DNA from: Channa striata
Taxonomy: Eukaryota > Chordata > Actinopteri > Anabantiformes > Channidae
Direction: 5' to 3'
DNA length: 64,000 nt
NCBI GenBank assembly: GCA_033026295.1
Contig: CM065178.1
Span: forward strand, 26,179,585 to 26,243,584
Both the position numbers and the translations under genes were made by a program. Positions within the stretch are counted from its first letter, which is position 1. Every line of letters starts with the position of its first letter. The notes under the pieces were generated by a model. The model worked only from the letters and a program-made list of their open reading frames with translations. It had not been told where the DNA came from and ran no database searches. This document shows positions 14,401 to 24,138 of this stretch, piece by piece.

Positions 14401-17400
14401 TGCACCTGCTCTGCTGCCTCTGGACCAGCTAGAACTAAAGCTCAACAGAAAGTGGAACCACAAGTATTTTGAATGAGTGAATAACGGTTAAACACCTCTG
14501 AGCTGAAGCTCTTCTGTGAGGAGGATCCGACTGAAACACTTCAAGAAGACGTGCAAGGGCTGATGAACAGTTCGTGGACCTTCTCATTGAGGTTATTGCT
14601 GCAAAAGGGGGTCACAGCAGATACTGAAGACACAAACATATTTAACATTAAATAATGTTTTACAGTGAATTAACACATTAACTGTCTCAGTTGTTTCCTT
14701 CATCTAGTTTTAGGACTGATCACATTAGATATGTTATGCAGAAACAGAAATTCTAAATGTTTTTTTGAAATGCTTCATTCTGTTCACTTGTGGTCATTAT
14801 CATCACGTAACTGGTTTGGTTTTTAACCTTTGGTGAGTGACCCAGTCACTCGCCTCAAAGACTGCGGATCACAGATTACAGCAGATTGTAAAGCGGATTA
14901 TGTCAAATCAGTAATTCTCACAAACACGAGTCAGAACTCAAAATAATGGAAGTACACAGAAAATCAACCAGCTACATTTTGTAAACCTTAGAACCTGCGG
15001 TCTAATAATAATTCATATGATGGAGAAAAAAAAGGCATCAAGCATCTTTATGTTGACATCTTCAAATCATATTTTTATCCAGAATAAAAACTACTCTGTT
15101 CTTCATGTTCCAGTTAAAGCTTCACATTTAATAAGTAAGAGAAGAAGGTTTTTTAATTTCACTATGCTCGTCTGTCCAGGTCAGGGTGGCGCCAACCCAT
15201 CAGCAGTGGCGGACGCCATGGTTGGAGCGGTGGTGGACTTTGTGAGGAAGAAGCAGCCAAAGTTTGTTCGCTTTGTGAAGATCCTGATCTTCCAGACAGT
15301 CATGATCACAGAGTTCCACAAGAGCATGAAGAGCAGAGAGGGACAAGGGGTGGAGGAGAAGAACCTCCTAACCAAGATCAAAGGTAAGAACGCCACCTGC
15401 TCTAGAAGTGTCGTTATTTCTTTGTTTTTCTTCCTGTTAAACGAAATCAGAAATGCTCAGACAAATGGTTCTGTAACGATCATACCAGCATCAGCTTCTT
15501 CTTTTCTTATGAATAAAATAACAGTCCGATGCTTTTGGATTTTAGTCTGTGATTCCTCTCATCGTGATCTGAATCGTGATCTGAATCAACCTTAACCTAC
15601 TCTCGAGTCTTCGGCTCTAGCAGCTGTGATATTTTTTGGTCAGGTGTGTTCTGAAGCCTCACACGACCATCTCAGCCTAACCCTCACAGCACACAGTGTC
15701 AGTACAATTCAGGTATCTACACCTTCTTCTGGATGAACCACAGGACCCCACAAAGTTCTGTTGCTTAGTTTAAACTTACTAGTAAAGTTCAGTGAACACA
15801 CAATTTCTCCAAACTCCCTGAGTAAATATGTCAAACAATTGTGGTTATAATTTATGCCACTGCTGTTCACGCCCGATTCCTGTTCAACCTGACAAGAACA
15901 TACAGCCGATCACAAACAGCTTACATACTTTTATTTCATTGACTTTGCTTTGCAGAAACCTGTTTTCACTGTGACATTAAAGAGTTTTTTTCTGAAATGT
16001 TTTTCTCAAAGTCTCAAACTTTTTTTCTTATTTTATTAATGTCAATAAAAAAATTAACATTCAAGCGGGTGAAAACTTTTATATGCGCTGCACCTATATC
16101 ATTTAGTTTCTTTGCAGACTTTTTTTCAGGAAACCGGGAGGATCGGTCCAACACTGGCGACTTGGTTCTGGAAAAAGAGGAGTTTGAGTCAACAGAGTTT
16201 CAGCTGTGTGCTGACAATGACAAGGTCAACATGCATTTCTTCATTCTGTTTATTTGGATGTAGATTATGGCTAAAGGAAAGGAAATCTGCTTTTCTGATC
16301 ATTGTGCACAAAAAAACTCAACTACCAAGGAGGAAAGAAACACGAGGCCCCATGTTTCATACAGTTTCAGTGCTTGTTTCCATTTAAACTAAAACCATTT
16401 CCCTCCACTGTAGGACGCACGTCAGGCTAAGAGAAGGATTATAGACCTGATCGTATCCGAGCAGGCGAAGAGGATCATCACTGACCCGTACATCAGTGAG
16501 CTGGCGCAGGACGACATGGAGCAGCTCAAGTCCCTGCAGAGGGAGCTGACGGTTAGCATCCATATGGACAAAGGTCGGGAGCCCAAAATCCACCTGGAGG
16601 GTCTGACCAGGGACGTCTTCACCGCTGAGAGTGTAGTCAGGTCAGCAATCCATCACCAAATTATTTTAAAGCAAAACAACATGAACATTAATGCTTCAGT
16701 GCAAAGAAATATTACATTTTCTCTGTGCCGACCTTCAGGGACATGATCCGGAAGATGGAGAGGAAGGAGAACAAGAGGAGCCAGGCTTTGATGGTGAAGG
16801 GGATGGTGGAGTGGCAGTTTCAAGACAGCAGCGGGACACTGGTGTCCTTCGACATGTACACAAACCACGACCTCGAGGAGGCTCTGAACAGAAACGTAAA
16901 TGTCAAGATCGGGATCGACAATGAAACGTACATGGCCATGGTCACCCAGAGAAAAGCCGTTTCAGAAAATGGGCGGAAACAGGTGGAGCTTGTCAGAAAG
17001 GACCTGAAGGGTGAGTGGTCTTTGTGGGATCTTGGTACAACTGTTGCCCAGATTTTCGTGCACCGTCCGGTTCCTTATGGGCTGAACCATCAAACTGGAC
17101 CGTGCGTGTGAGTGTCTGAGCTTGTGTTTGCAGACGACGCTGCCACCCTCGCTTTGCCTGCACACTGGGAGGACATGAAAGGCAGCCTCGTGAAGCTGTT
17201 TCCTGTGGCGCCAGGATCGAAGGAATATCAAGACGTGGAGAAGGAAGTTAAAAAGAACGGGCTTGGTATAAACATCACCAGTGTATGTGTTTCACTACCT
17301 CATTTTTAAATTCATAGAAAACATGTATTTAATTTCCCACTTTCGCTGCGTTGAAGCTGTTGGCATGAAAGTTGCCATGTGACCTTCACATTCAGCCCAG

Positions 17401-18757
17401 CCAATGGGAACATGAGCTAATGAGTAATATGAGTGGGGATATTCAATCCCATGCTGCAACCAGCAACACCTTAGTTTTGGCTTTGGCTCAGTGTGAGCTG
17501 CGTGTTCAAATGCTGCAGGGTCAAAGAGTCTGTCCAGCCATCGTGGCCATGTGAACGTAATATTCGTATTAATTTTACCGTAATAACAATGCAGGCCTGC
17601 AGAACTGTGCAGGCCTGTTGGAGTAAACACGGCAGAGCAGAGCGAGGGAGTAAATGTGGTTTACGAACAATGATTAACGAACAGTGGAATGTTTTTTAAC
17701 CGTTCCGTTTCCAGTAGATCATAAACTATTCAGGTTAATATCCCACCATACGATGACATTATATTAAAACTGCATCTGTCACAATTTGTACAACATTTTT
17801 CAAGTTATATGCTGGAATTAACATGGACTGAAATTTGGTCCATTCAACCACATCATACTGTGATGTGAGGTGGTAGATGACACATTTGAATTGTTCCACT
17901 GATGACATTTCAGAAACAAAGAAGTAACGTTTAGGAAAGAAAAAACTGCAGATTGAACAAGCAAACAAAGGTGACAGAAGGAACGACGTGTTGTGTTGTG
18001 ACTGTTGCAGATTGAACGGGTCCAGAATCCGTCACTGTGGCAGAACTACCAGATCAAGAAGAAGGAGCTGGAGAAGAAGAACAACCACACGAACAATGAA
18101 AGGCTGCTCTTTCACGGCACCAGCCCAAACGCCATCGACCTCATCAACGATAAGGGCTTCAACCGCAGCTACGCGGGAGGAGCGCACGGTAAACTCTGGG
18201 ACAAACTAGGTCATCGATAAGCTCACATCATAAAACTGATTCATGCACACATTTGTAACTGATGAGGGGGATGTTTTGGTTTGATTCAGTCAGTCGCCAA
18301 ATACGTAGGAAACGAACAACATTCCCGTCAGCCTCAGCTGTTGCTGACTGTGTCGGTTTGTGAAGGTACATCAGTGACCAAGACTTACTTCATGAAGTGA
18401 CCAGGGTCTGTCGCTGGCACTGATGTGTTCAGCTCACTCACTTCCAGGTCTCTGGGCTTTGTATTTCCTGCAGGTGCAGCGTTCGGTAAAGGTTCTTACT
18501 TTGCCGTGGATCCGGCCTATTCCGCACAGGGCTACGCCAGGCCTGACACCAGCGGCAACAAGCGCATGTATCTGGCCAGGGTCCTGGTTGGAGACTTCAC
18601 CTCTGGCCGAGGTGGACTTATCACCCCACCGCAAAAAAACACTGGGAATGCTGCAGACCTCTTTGACAGTGTTGTTGATAACGCTGCCACGCCCACCATG
18701 TTCATCATCTTCAACGACATCCAGGCCTACCCAGAATACCTGATCACGTTCAGATAA
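1089..18757 (+). CDS. parp14: PARP14-like macro-domain mono-ADP-ribosyltransferase (gene span, 5' end uncertain)
   Basis: About 20 exons with matching phases can be chained from 1089 to a TAA at 18755-18757. The order is RRM-like repeats, KH-like region, three macro domains, WWE and the PARP catalytic domain, as in vertebrate PARP14. In this family the enzyme adds single ADP-ribose units to proteins, the macro domains bind or remove ADP-ribose, and the gene acts in interferon and STAT6 signalling. The catalytic part shows FHGT, GKGSYFA and YPEYLITF, an H-Y-L triad typical of mono-transferases rather than the H-Y-E of polymerising PARPs. All splice sites found are GT-AG except one GC-AG (donor at 10604). 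A single-base frameshift near 7059 breaks the large exon. Teleosts often have several parp14 paralogues, so the exact orthologue is not fixed. The transcript 3' end is unclear; the nearest AATAAA seen is at 19507. Confidence 0.9.
1300..1530. repeat. dispersed SINE-like repeat, copy A (PARP14 intron)
   Basis: The segment shares 'tcttgcccaaggacac' and 'ctgaccctgtggt' with 50350-50500, and part of its pattern (a 'taaatggtaaat...aagcgctt' start, CA run, 'gctgacccagc') with 61390-61570. Three copies in 64 kb mark it as a dispersed family. The class is inferred from size and look only. Confidence 0.5.
4440..5010 (+). mobile_element. L2-type LINE 3' fragment (PARP14 intron)
   Basis: Broken + frames give SARNLGV, a run like NITKIRLYLSKFEAQ, LVQALVISLLNYCSAL and later LHWPSPTECLTI-like text. 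These are the C-terminal landmarks of fish L2/Maui reverse transcriptases. The frames are interrupted by indels and stops, so it is a dead fragment in the intron between the exons ending 3936 and starting 5366. Confidence 0.7.
5580..5860. repeat. possible DNA-transposon-derived repeat
   Basis: Text such as 'aaaggtcatggctctgtgcaggccagtc' split over 5717-5745 resembles non-coding parts of common fish DNA transposons. No transposase frame is seen. Weak call; it lies just before the large exon at 5911. Confidence 0.25.
5911..8084 (+). CDS. parp14: PARP14-like: large exon with KH-like region and macro domain 1 (frameshifted)
   Basis: The exon starts after 'attgctgcag' and ends at a GG|GTAATA donor. 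It first encodes VYPYYESLGTALYGKE, a strongly conserved PARP14 segment, then about 350 residues of KH-like repeats, an acidic run (about 7423-7470), and macro domain 1: VDAVVNAANEDLQHIGGLA (ADP-ribose loop), FVVHAVGPRF and ALPAISSGVFGFP. The frame used from 5911 stops at 7119-7121. The frame carrying macro 1 is open from just upstream of 7084 to 8084. The switch maps to about 7056-7064 ('gtcaagccgc') and equals one extra base. No intron fits. Either a sequencing indel or an inactivating mutation explains it. Confidence 0.88.
8331..8516 (+). CDS. parp14: PARP14-like: Arg/Gly-rich (RGG) linker exon
   Basis: The exon follows 'actttggcag' and ends before GTAAGG. It completes the split glycine codon from 8084 and stays in frame with the next exon at 8802. 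It encodes about 62 residues dominated by Gly, Arg and Gln (RGRGRGGRGGGAGKKGGG, then QGGQQGNRGGQ). Such RGG tracts bind RNA and are arginine-methylation sites in other proteins. It sits between macro 1 and macro 2, where mammalian PARP14 has a Pro/Gly linker. The phase agreement on both sides supports a real exon despite the low complexity. Confidence 0.7.
8802..10603 (+). CDS. parp14: PARP14-like: macro domain 2 exons
   Basis: Exons 8802-8868, 9837-10073 and 10382-10603 join in frame. They encode LKIVLCNGNIQGQT, then TDVIVNTIADDMNLNQGAVS and NVFHTVCPNW, then SLSFPAIGTGNLGFP. These are the start, ligand loop and second Gly-rich loop of a macro domain. The phosphate-loop segment is less glycine-rich than in macro 1 (no GGLA), as also in mammalian macro 2. 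The last exon ends GAG|GCAAGT, a GC donor, and continues in phase into the exon at 12010. The 970-bp intron between 8868 and 9837 shows nothing recognisable. Confidence 0.88.
10853..11993 (-). mobile_element. non-LTR retrotransposon (LINE) fragment in PARP14 intron
   Basis: The minus strand encodes an endonuclease-end/linker segment (DYNKPWINPDIKVKKRAL, then MWRGLKTITGQ) at 11993-11532 and the start of a reverse transcriptase (AAGPDGISCRLLTTCEDKLC, then PVPKTSRPNY) at 11347-11012. At the + side it ends in 'agataagataagat' next to 'ctttatttgtcccac', the usual 3' tail of a widespread fish LINE. Frames are broken. It lies between the macro 2 exons and the linker exon at 12010. Confidence 0.75.
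12010..12130 (+). CDS. parp14: PARP14-like: linker exon between macro 2 and macro 3
   Basis: The acceptor 'tttttttag' starts an exon that reads CFTRGFKGQTGQRNLKQHE in the phase left by the GC donor at 10604. It ends TCA G|GTAAGA, in phase with the macro 3 exon at 12904. No conserved domain is expected here. The exon is squeezed between two minus-strand LINE fragments, whose nearer edge is within 20 bases of the acceptor. Confidence 0.7.
12530..12850 (-). mobile_element. LINE reverse-transcriptase C-terminal fragment
   Basis: The minus strand reads GTLVSDKSLSWRPHVGNLC, then SKLQQRMDFLHRLRVL, a LINE RT thumb/C-terminal landmark (LSW..H...LCSKLQQR..FLRRL). It is broken and separate from the 10853-11993 piece, although both are on the minus strand. 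They are either two insertions or one rearranged copy. Confidence 0.65.
12904..15383 (+). CDS. parp14: PARP14-like: macro domain 3 exons
   Basis: Exons 12904-13053, 13270-13332, 13454-13636 and 15180-15383 chain in phase. They encode LNLEVSSGDITKETSDAIVN, GVSKAILDGAG, VIVTSGGNLPSKNIVHIAG and ISFPALGTGQGGANPSAVAD, then KFVRFVKILIFQTVMITEF. These are the ordered motifs of PARP14 macro 3. In mammals this macro domain binds ADP-ribose. The 1.5-kb intron before the last exon carries a Tc1 relic. Confidence 0.88.
13950..14640 (+). mobile_element. Tc1-like DNA transposon relic (PARP14 intron)
   Basis: Broken + frames follow the Tc1 transposase order: RSGRPTQITPTNPRG, NVNAHKSTIRTAVNTYG.NGRAAR, then DVWRRPNSTFQHKS and PSVKHGGGRI. 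It ends with 'gcaaaagggggtcac', the usual end of these reading frames. There are many stops and indels, so it is inactive. Confidence 0.75.
16130..17282 (+). CDS. parp14: PARP14-like: linker and WWE domain exons
   Basis: Exons 16130-16224, 16414-16640, 16739-17010 and 17134-17282 join in phase. The first two encode the charged segment between macro 3 and WWE (LVLEKEEFESTEF, then a KH-like HMDKGREPKIHLEGLTRDVF). The 16739 exon encodes the WWE core: MVEWQFQDSSGTLVSFDMYT, with LEEALNR and VKIGIDNETYMAMV. The 17134 exon gives LPAHWEDMKGSLVKLFPVAP, matching the PARP14 segment before the catalytic domain. WWE domains bind ADP-ribose-containing chains in related proteins. Confidence 0.88.
18011..18757 (+). 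CDS. parp14: PARP14-like: PARP catalytic domain exons and stop
   Basis: Exons 18011-18188 and 18474-18757 encode IERVQNPSLWQNYQ, RLLFHGTSPNAIDLI, GFNRSYAG, then AAFGKGSYFAVDPAYSAQGY, RMYLARVLVGDFTSG and YPEYLITFR plus TAA. The NAD-binding His (FHGT) and Tyr (SYFA) are present. The third triad position is Leu (EYLITF), so mono-ADP-ribosylation is expected. The domain is complete and unbroken. Confidence 0.93.
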
Positions 18758-20349
18758 AGTGCCGGGATCTCTGCAGCACCTGTTCTACTAGAGATTCAAC
18801 CCACTAAAACAAACCTTATACTCTTATACTATAACTGCCTATATTTAAGATTCAAGTCCAGTAAAAAATGAAAAAACGTAAAACACAAATATTTTACAGC
18901 TGCAAATATACTCCTTTAGTTTTACTTTACGCTACATTGTTTTGGAACATAGATGTAGAATAATGATTTATGACAATAGCTAGTTGCCGGAATCAACGTT
19001 AGATTGGATAAATCCAAAAGGTGTTTGAGCTCTTTTATTAACAGCATTTAATTCTTGCTGCCACCACGACTCTGCACATGGCAGAGCTGTTCTGTTTAAG
19101 TAAAGACATTTGTGTCTCTCACAGGATGGATCCTACTGTCATTGGTGATCGTCACATTTGTCCTGTTGTGCCTCCTTAAGGTTCACGTTTCAGCTTTATA
19201 GTGACGTATCAGATGGATGGAAATTTGAATCCAAAATGAATGTTTCTCCCCTTTGAAAGAATCATAGTAACTTCATCGCAGGTATTTAGCCACCGTGAAG
19301 AAAAGCTTTTACTGATGATAAGAAGAGTCAGAAGAGACAAAATGGGAAAATGCAACTTTAAAAAACCCTATAACTAAACAAATGGATGTGAAAGCTGCAT
19401 GTGGATCAGACTCACTGGATTTGAGAGTAAAGCTGCTTCAGAAGGAGACGTGCCATTTTATTTCACCCCCACAGGCCCCACTGACAGTTGAGCTTATCTG
19501 CTTAATAATAAAGGCAAAATATTCAAACCAAAGTTCACAGCACACACGACAAATGTCAACTACTGTACATAGACTGATAAAGCTGTTCATAATACAGTGG
19601 TGGGATATGGAATTATCATATTGCCAATCAAATGTCACGCACTGTTCGCTGCTACTGCATGTGGTTAGTGCTGCAGCCCCTTTGAATCTAATGAGCACAG
19701 CCGGGCTTAGAGATAAGTAGTGAGCAACTAGTGAACTAGAAGGACCCCTACAGATGATTCCAATTTACCAGTAATCAGTTACCTTCAATTACCAATGAAG
19801 ACATGTCGAAGAAAACTCACAACTTCTGGCCAAACCAGCCAATGAAATGTGCACATCGTGCATAGACACAGAGCGACGAGCTCATCCAGGCTGAGACGTG
19901 AAAACACTGTTACCGTCACCAAAGTCGTCCTTTAAATGAGGACTGTGGACACAAAGTCCACACGTGTGTATTATTATCAGCTAAGGCAGTAAAAAGTGGT
20001 CAGCAGCTGCTATTCAGCACAAGCTCGAACTGTGGAATCTGATCCCAGACTAATCATCAGTTCAATGAGAGATTATAAGTTATGGTCTGTCCAATTAAAG
20101 GACTGTTTCTCCTCCCTCGACACCTGTAAACTACTCGTTTGCAGCTTATGTCAAACAGCAGCAAAGATCATCCCACGACTTTGATTAATGAAATCTTTCG
20201 TCTCGGCTAACACGACACCACCGTCCGTAGACGTGTGAGTCTGAACCAGCCACATCAGTCCATTGAAATGGATTGATTTACAAAACATACAACATCTGAG
20301 ATGTAATATATACACACATACATATATCTGAAGCAAACTAATAAAGACA

Positions 20350-20950
20350 ATACATCAGGAAACACGGTTGAAGTTAATACTTTGTGGAGCTACATTTTGC
20401 AGCAAGTCTGTTTGGGTTTGTCTGAGCTTAGCACATGTAGCCACTGGGATTCTTAGTCATTCTTCCATCCAGCTCCTTCAGGCTGGATGGGTTCTGAAGT
20501 CAGACCACAGATTCTCTGTGGGACTGAGGTCTGGGCTTTACCTGGGCCTTCGACACATTAGCGTGTTTCTCCCTAAAAGTTGGCTTTGTGCCACACTTTG
20601 CATTTTGTTTGAAGGCCAAAAGTTTAGTTTTAGTCCCATCTGACCATGGCACCTTCCTCCAGATGTTTAGGGAGTCCGACATGTGCCTTTGGGCAAGTTC
20701 AAGACATTATTGTGTATTTATTTAGTATTTGTTCTTTCCATCTCCTTCAGGTTTATTGTTGGGCTTTTGGATCTTTCTCTAATTATTGCCCCCCTTGTCC
20801 GGTCTTCACTGCGGTTCCATATGCCTCCACCTTTGCTACGATGGATTTAATGGGGCTTTGTGGGATGTTCAAAGTTTGGGATATTTTGTTTTTTTAACCA
20901 AACCCTGATTTTATGCTCTAAAATTGTGTCCCTGAAACATTGGTCTTCAA
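20350..20950 (-). mobile_element. Tc1/mariner-type transposon relic
   Basis: The minus strand at 20682-20500 reads NIWRKVPWSDGTKTKLLAF, matching the Tc1 transposase 'W..VLWSDETK.ELF' block around the second catalytic Asp. Flanking non-coding text on both sides fits the same element type. Frames are broken. Confidence 0.7.
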
Positions 20951-21099
20951 GCATCAAAGTCTGAAAAAGTCAACTCCTTTTATTCAAACAATTGGACAGA
21001 ACTCGCCTGCAACTATAAAACAAAAATTCAATCTCCTCTTTCTTGCACGTGAATATCGTCCAACTGGATAATTTATTCTTGTGGTTCTTTGCTTGTTGT

Positions 21100-21160
21100 T
21101 TTCTCCTCAAGTCACTTTGGATAAAAGCATGTGCTAAATGACATAAGTAAAAAAAGTACA
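21100..21160 (+). repeat. L2-type LINE 3' tail
   Basis: 'cactttggataaaagcatg' followed by 'tgctaaatgacataagtaaa' is the hallmark 3' end of fish L2 elements (and SINEs sharing that tail). Only the tail is present. Confidence 0.6.
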
Positions 21161-21539
21161 AATTTATTTTGCTGCTCAACGATTAATATTTTTAAAACAT
21201 ACATTTATATATTATAAATTTAGTTTACTCAGTGTTGACTGGTTATTTAAAATTACTTGATATAATTCAGATACTATCAATATTAATCAGATCTTAATTT
21301 CAGTTTGTTACATTTGTCTCTCATTTGTTATCATTAAATAGTCTATGTGATGAAAAAACAGCGAGAGAGAAATCGGCCTGTCTAAGATCAGACTGGCTTC
21401 GATCCGGTCTCCTGCTCAACAAGCATTTGACCTTATGAAATGTATCAAACAAGAATAAAAAAAAAATCTTCATGTTCTGTCTTTGAAATGCCACCAGAGT
21501 GAAGAGAAGCTGTAGCTAAGTGAGCCCCCCCTTCCTGAC

Positions 21540-21664
21540 TGTTGTTCCCAGAAGTCAGTTTAAGATCTGCTGGTGCTGAGCAGAGGGAAACTCCCACCAG
21601 AACTGCACTTTACTTTCATTTTTGGAATAACTTTCAAACTGCACAGGACCTGGATCACAGCCGG
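21540..21664 (+). promoter_or_regulatory. candidate 5' UTR exon of the C80/RTX-like gene
   Basis: A non-coding stretch ends in CAGCCGG|GTGAGTC, a strong donor. The next strong acceptor linked to a start codon is 'tattttgcag' at 24125-24134, five bases before the signal-peptide ATG. The pairing is inferred from splice-site quality only. Confidence 0.3.
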
Positions 21665-21965
21665 GTGAGTCAAATAAAACTACAGTGTCTTTGTGTGTCC
21701 ACGGCACCGGCTCAGCGACCGTCCACCTGCGGATCGTGTCTTTTTTTTGCCTGAAATGCTCTAAAGTGCAAATACTGCTGTTAGCAGCGTAGCACAACAC
21801 AAGGGAGCAGAATGATAACGATCATCAGAAAACCCGACGTGTTGTTTTGTGGTTTTTTTTGTGCCAAATCACAGAAAACATGTGAACACTGTCACTCAGT
21901 GATGGAAAAGAAGTTTCTCCAGGAACATAGATCAGTCTACAGCCGTTAGCTGATATGTATATATA

Positions 21966-21970
<5 letters not shown>

Positions 21971-22003
<33 letters not shown>
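21971..22003. repeat. (GT)n microsatellite
   Basis: About 33 bases of GT/TG dinucleotide, flanked by TA-rich sequence. Confidence 0.95.
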
Positions 22004-22007
<4 letters not shown>

Positions 22008-23019
22008 CACAGTGTTATTGACGGTAATTATTGTTGTTATAGCAAACAGAATTTAAAACTAGAACATCACATGAAACATTCACTGAACTGTTCTTTGAAT
22101 AAATGTATTATGTTGCATTTCTACATGTATTTCTAACGTAAACATACATTACATTTCTACATTTGGCTAAAACAATCTTCCCGTCCAACCGGGGCCTTTA
22201 TTGTGCCCCGAGGGTCTAAACCAAAGGAATTAAATAAATCATTACTATTCATTACTGTGCACGTGCTCCGATCCAACGGGCTGTTCAAAGAGGGAAAAAT
22301 CTCTTTGCTTTAACCTTTTGTTCTTCAAACTACTCCTGCTCTTTCTCACACGTAGAGCTTTCAGTTACTTGGCAGAAAAGATTGTCCCAGACGACACACA
22401 GCGTTTAGACTGTCTTCACATGAACTCTCAGTGGGGGCAATGCCACCTGTTTGCCGAACAATCTTTTGATTTTCATCAAAACTGCCAGAAAGAGAACGAA
22501 GGCACAGAGTTAATGTCAAACAGTGGTGACATATAAAGTTGGGGGGTCTCAGTGCATGGGGGGGTCCTATAGTTTTTATAGTTAAGTTTGTCCCATCATT
22601 CGTCCTGCTAAATATTATAATGAACTAAAACTTAAAGGAAAACTAAAATAACATTTGAATATTTACTCACTTTAAGGACTAAAATAAAACAATGATGCGT
22701 TGCTTCGAAATTAACTAAAACTTATATTTATTTTCAAACTGAAACCCCAAAGTGGTGAACAAGAAGTTGAAGTCTTTAGACTCATCAGTTCCACTTCTGC
22801 AGAGCGAGGGAGGCTGATTCCTTTCGAGGAATGAGTGTTGAAACTAAACGGGAACTAACAAGCCCAGTCCAAAACAGCTAACGCTAAACTAAATAGTGGA
22901 AAAAGACAGAAAAACTCGAATAAACTTTGAAACTACAATGCAAAGAACCTTTCAGACCCCTCCACACAGCAGTGCTGCATGTTGCAATCACCAGGCACTT
23001 ATTTTTTCTAAAAAAGGTG

Positions 23020-24090
23020 CTAATTTACATTTACATCTTTTGGCAGGTGCTTTTATCCAAAGTGATTTACAATAGACATGAGAAGATGTTTCGGTTCCAT
23101 GAGACACAACCGCAAGATAGAATAGGAATGTTTTTTGTATGTTTGTTTGTTCAGGTGCAGAAGAGTTCTGTTTTCAACAGTTTAGCTACAGGTTTGGCAG
23201 CCTCCTCCACAGTTGTGGTGGGTGGAAGGGTTGCAGACCTGGAGTTCTGGTCTGCAGAAGCTGTTGAGTTGACCACCCTGTAGGCAAGAGTCAGAGCTTT
23301 GAAACTGATGAACAGAGATTTAACCAGTGCTGTGACGTGTCCTTTCAGGCTGATCAAAAATGAGACATGCTGCCGCATTTTGGATCGTGTGCAGAGGTTT
23401 TATTGTGCGTGCTGGTAGCCCTGTCAGCAGGGCATTGAGATGAGAAATGACAAGTTCTTGCACAATTCATATTCGGGTTCCTTATCCAGAAAGGGGTCTG
23501 ATCTTTCTGATGTCGTAAAGGTCAAATCTGATCCCCCAGAGACAGCGTAGAAGTGGTTGGTGAAGCTCAGTTGGTCACCAATGATGATCCCCAGATTTCT
23601 GGTAGAGTTAGTGCGGACAATTACTGAAGCTCCTAAATTGATGCTTATGTTGTGTTGTATTGAACGTCTAGTTGGGAAGACGAGAACTTCTGTCTCAAAA
23701 AGGTTGAGCTGAAGTTATCTTTGTCTCATCCAGGCAGAGATGTCAGAGAGACAGAAATATGTGAGGTGACAGTCAAGGCATCAGATGAACGGACAGGAAG
23801 TGTTGTGTGTCGTCATCATAGCAGTGATAGGAAAAGTCGTCAATGGATGATAGAAACCAGGGATGTAGTATAGATGGAAAAAGAAGAGGACCAAGAACTG
23901 AGCCCTGGGGTACACCAGTGGAGGGACTGAGAGTTGGAAACACGCCCACCCCTACCAGAAAACTCTGAAGGTAAGTACTAAGTTTCAGTCTGGAGCTGAT
24001 CCAGAGATGCTCAAGTCAGAGTGTGGACAGGAGGATCTGATGGTTCCCAGTGTCAAAGGCTGCAGACAAACCAAAAAACAACTCAATGCA
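23020..24090 (-). mobile_element. L2-type LINE, reverse-transcriptase part
   Basis: The minus strand contains in order AAFDTGNHQILLSTL, STGVPQGSVLGPLLF, a YDDDTQ box (normally YADD), LQLNLFETEVLVFP, TRNLGIIIGDQLSF and a C-terminal segment near 23378-23151. It ends at 23036 with the L2 tail ('ctttggataaaagcacctg' as read on the minus strand). This is the longest LINE copy in the window, but it has stops and indels. Its edge lies about 45 bases before the acceptor of the signal-peptide exon of the next gene. Confidence 0.85.
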
Positions 24091-24138
24091 TTACTGCTCC
24101 TTTGATCAGTCGCGTATTTGTCCTATTTTGCAGCGTGA

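Larger units (their letters stand above)
18758..21538. other. intergenic region after PARP14-like gene
   Basis: No gene is seen. It includes the unassigned 3' UTR of the PARP14-like gene; an AATAAA at 19507-19512 is the first clear polyadenylation hexamer, with weak support. The Tc1 relic at 20350-20950 and an L2 3' tail near 21110 are listed separately. Confidence 0.5.
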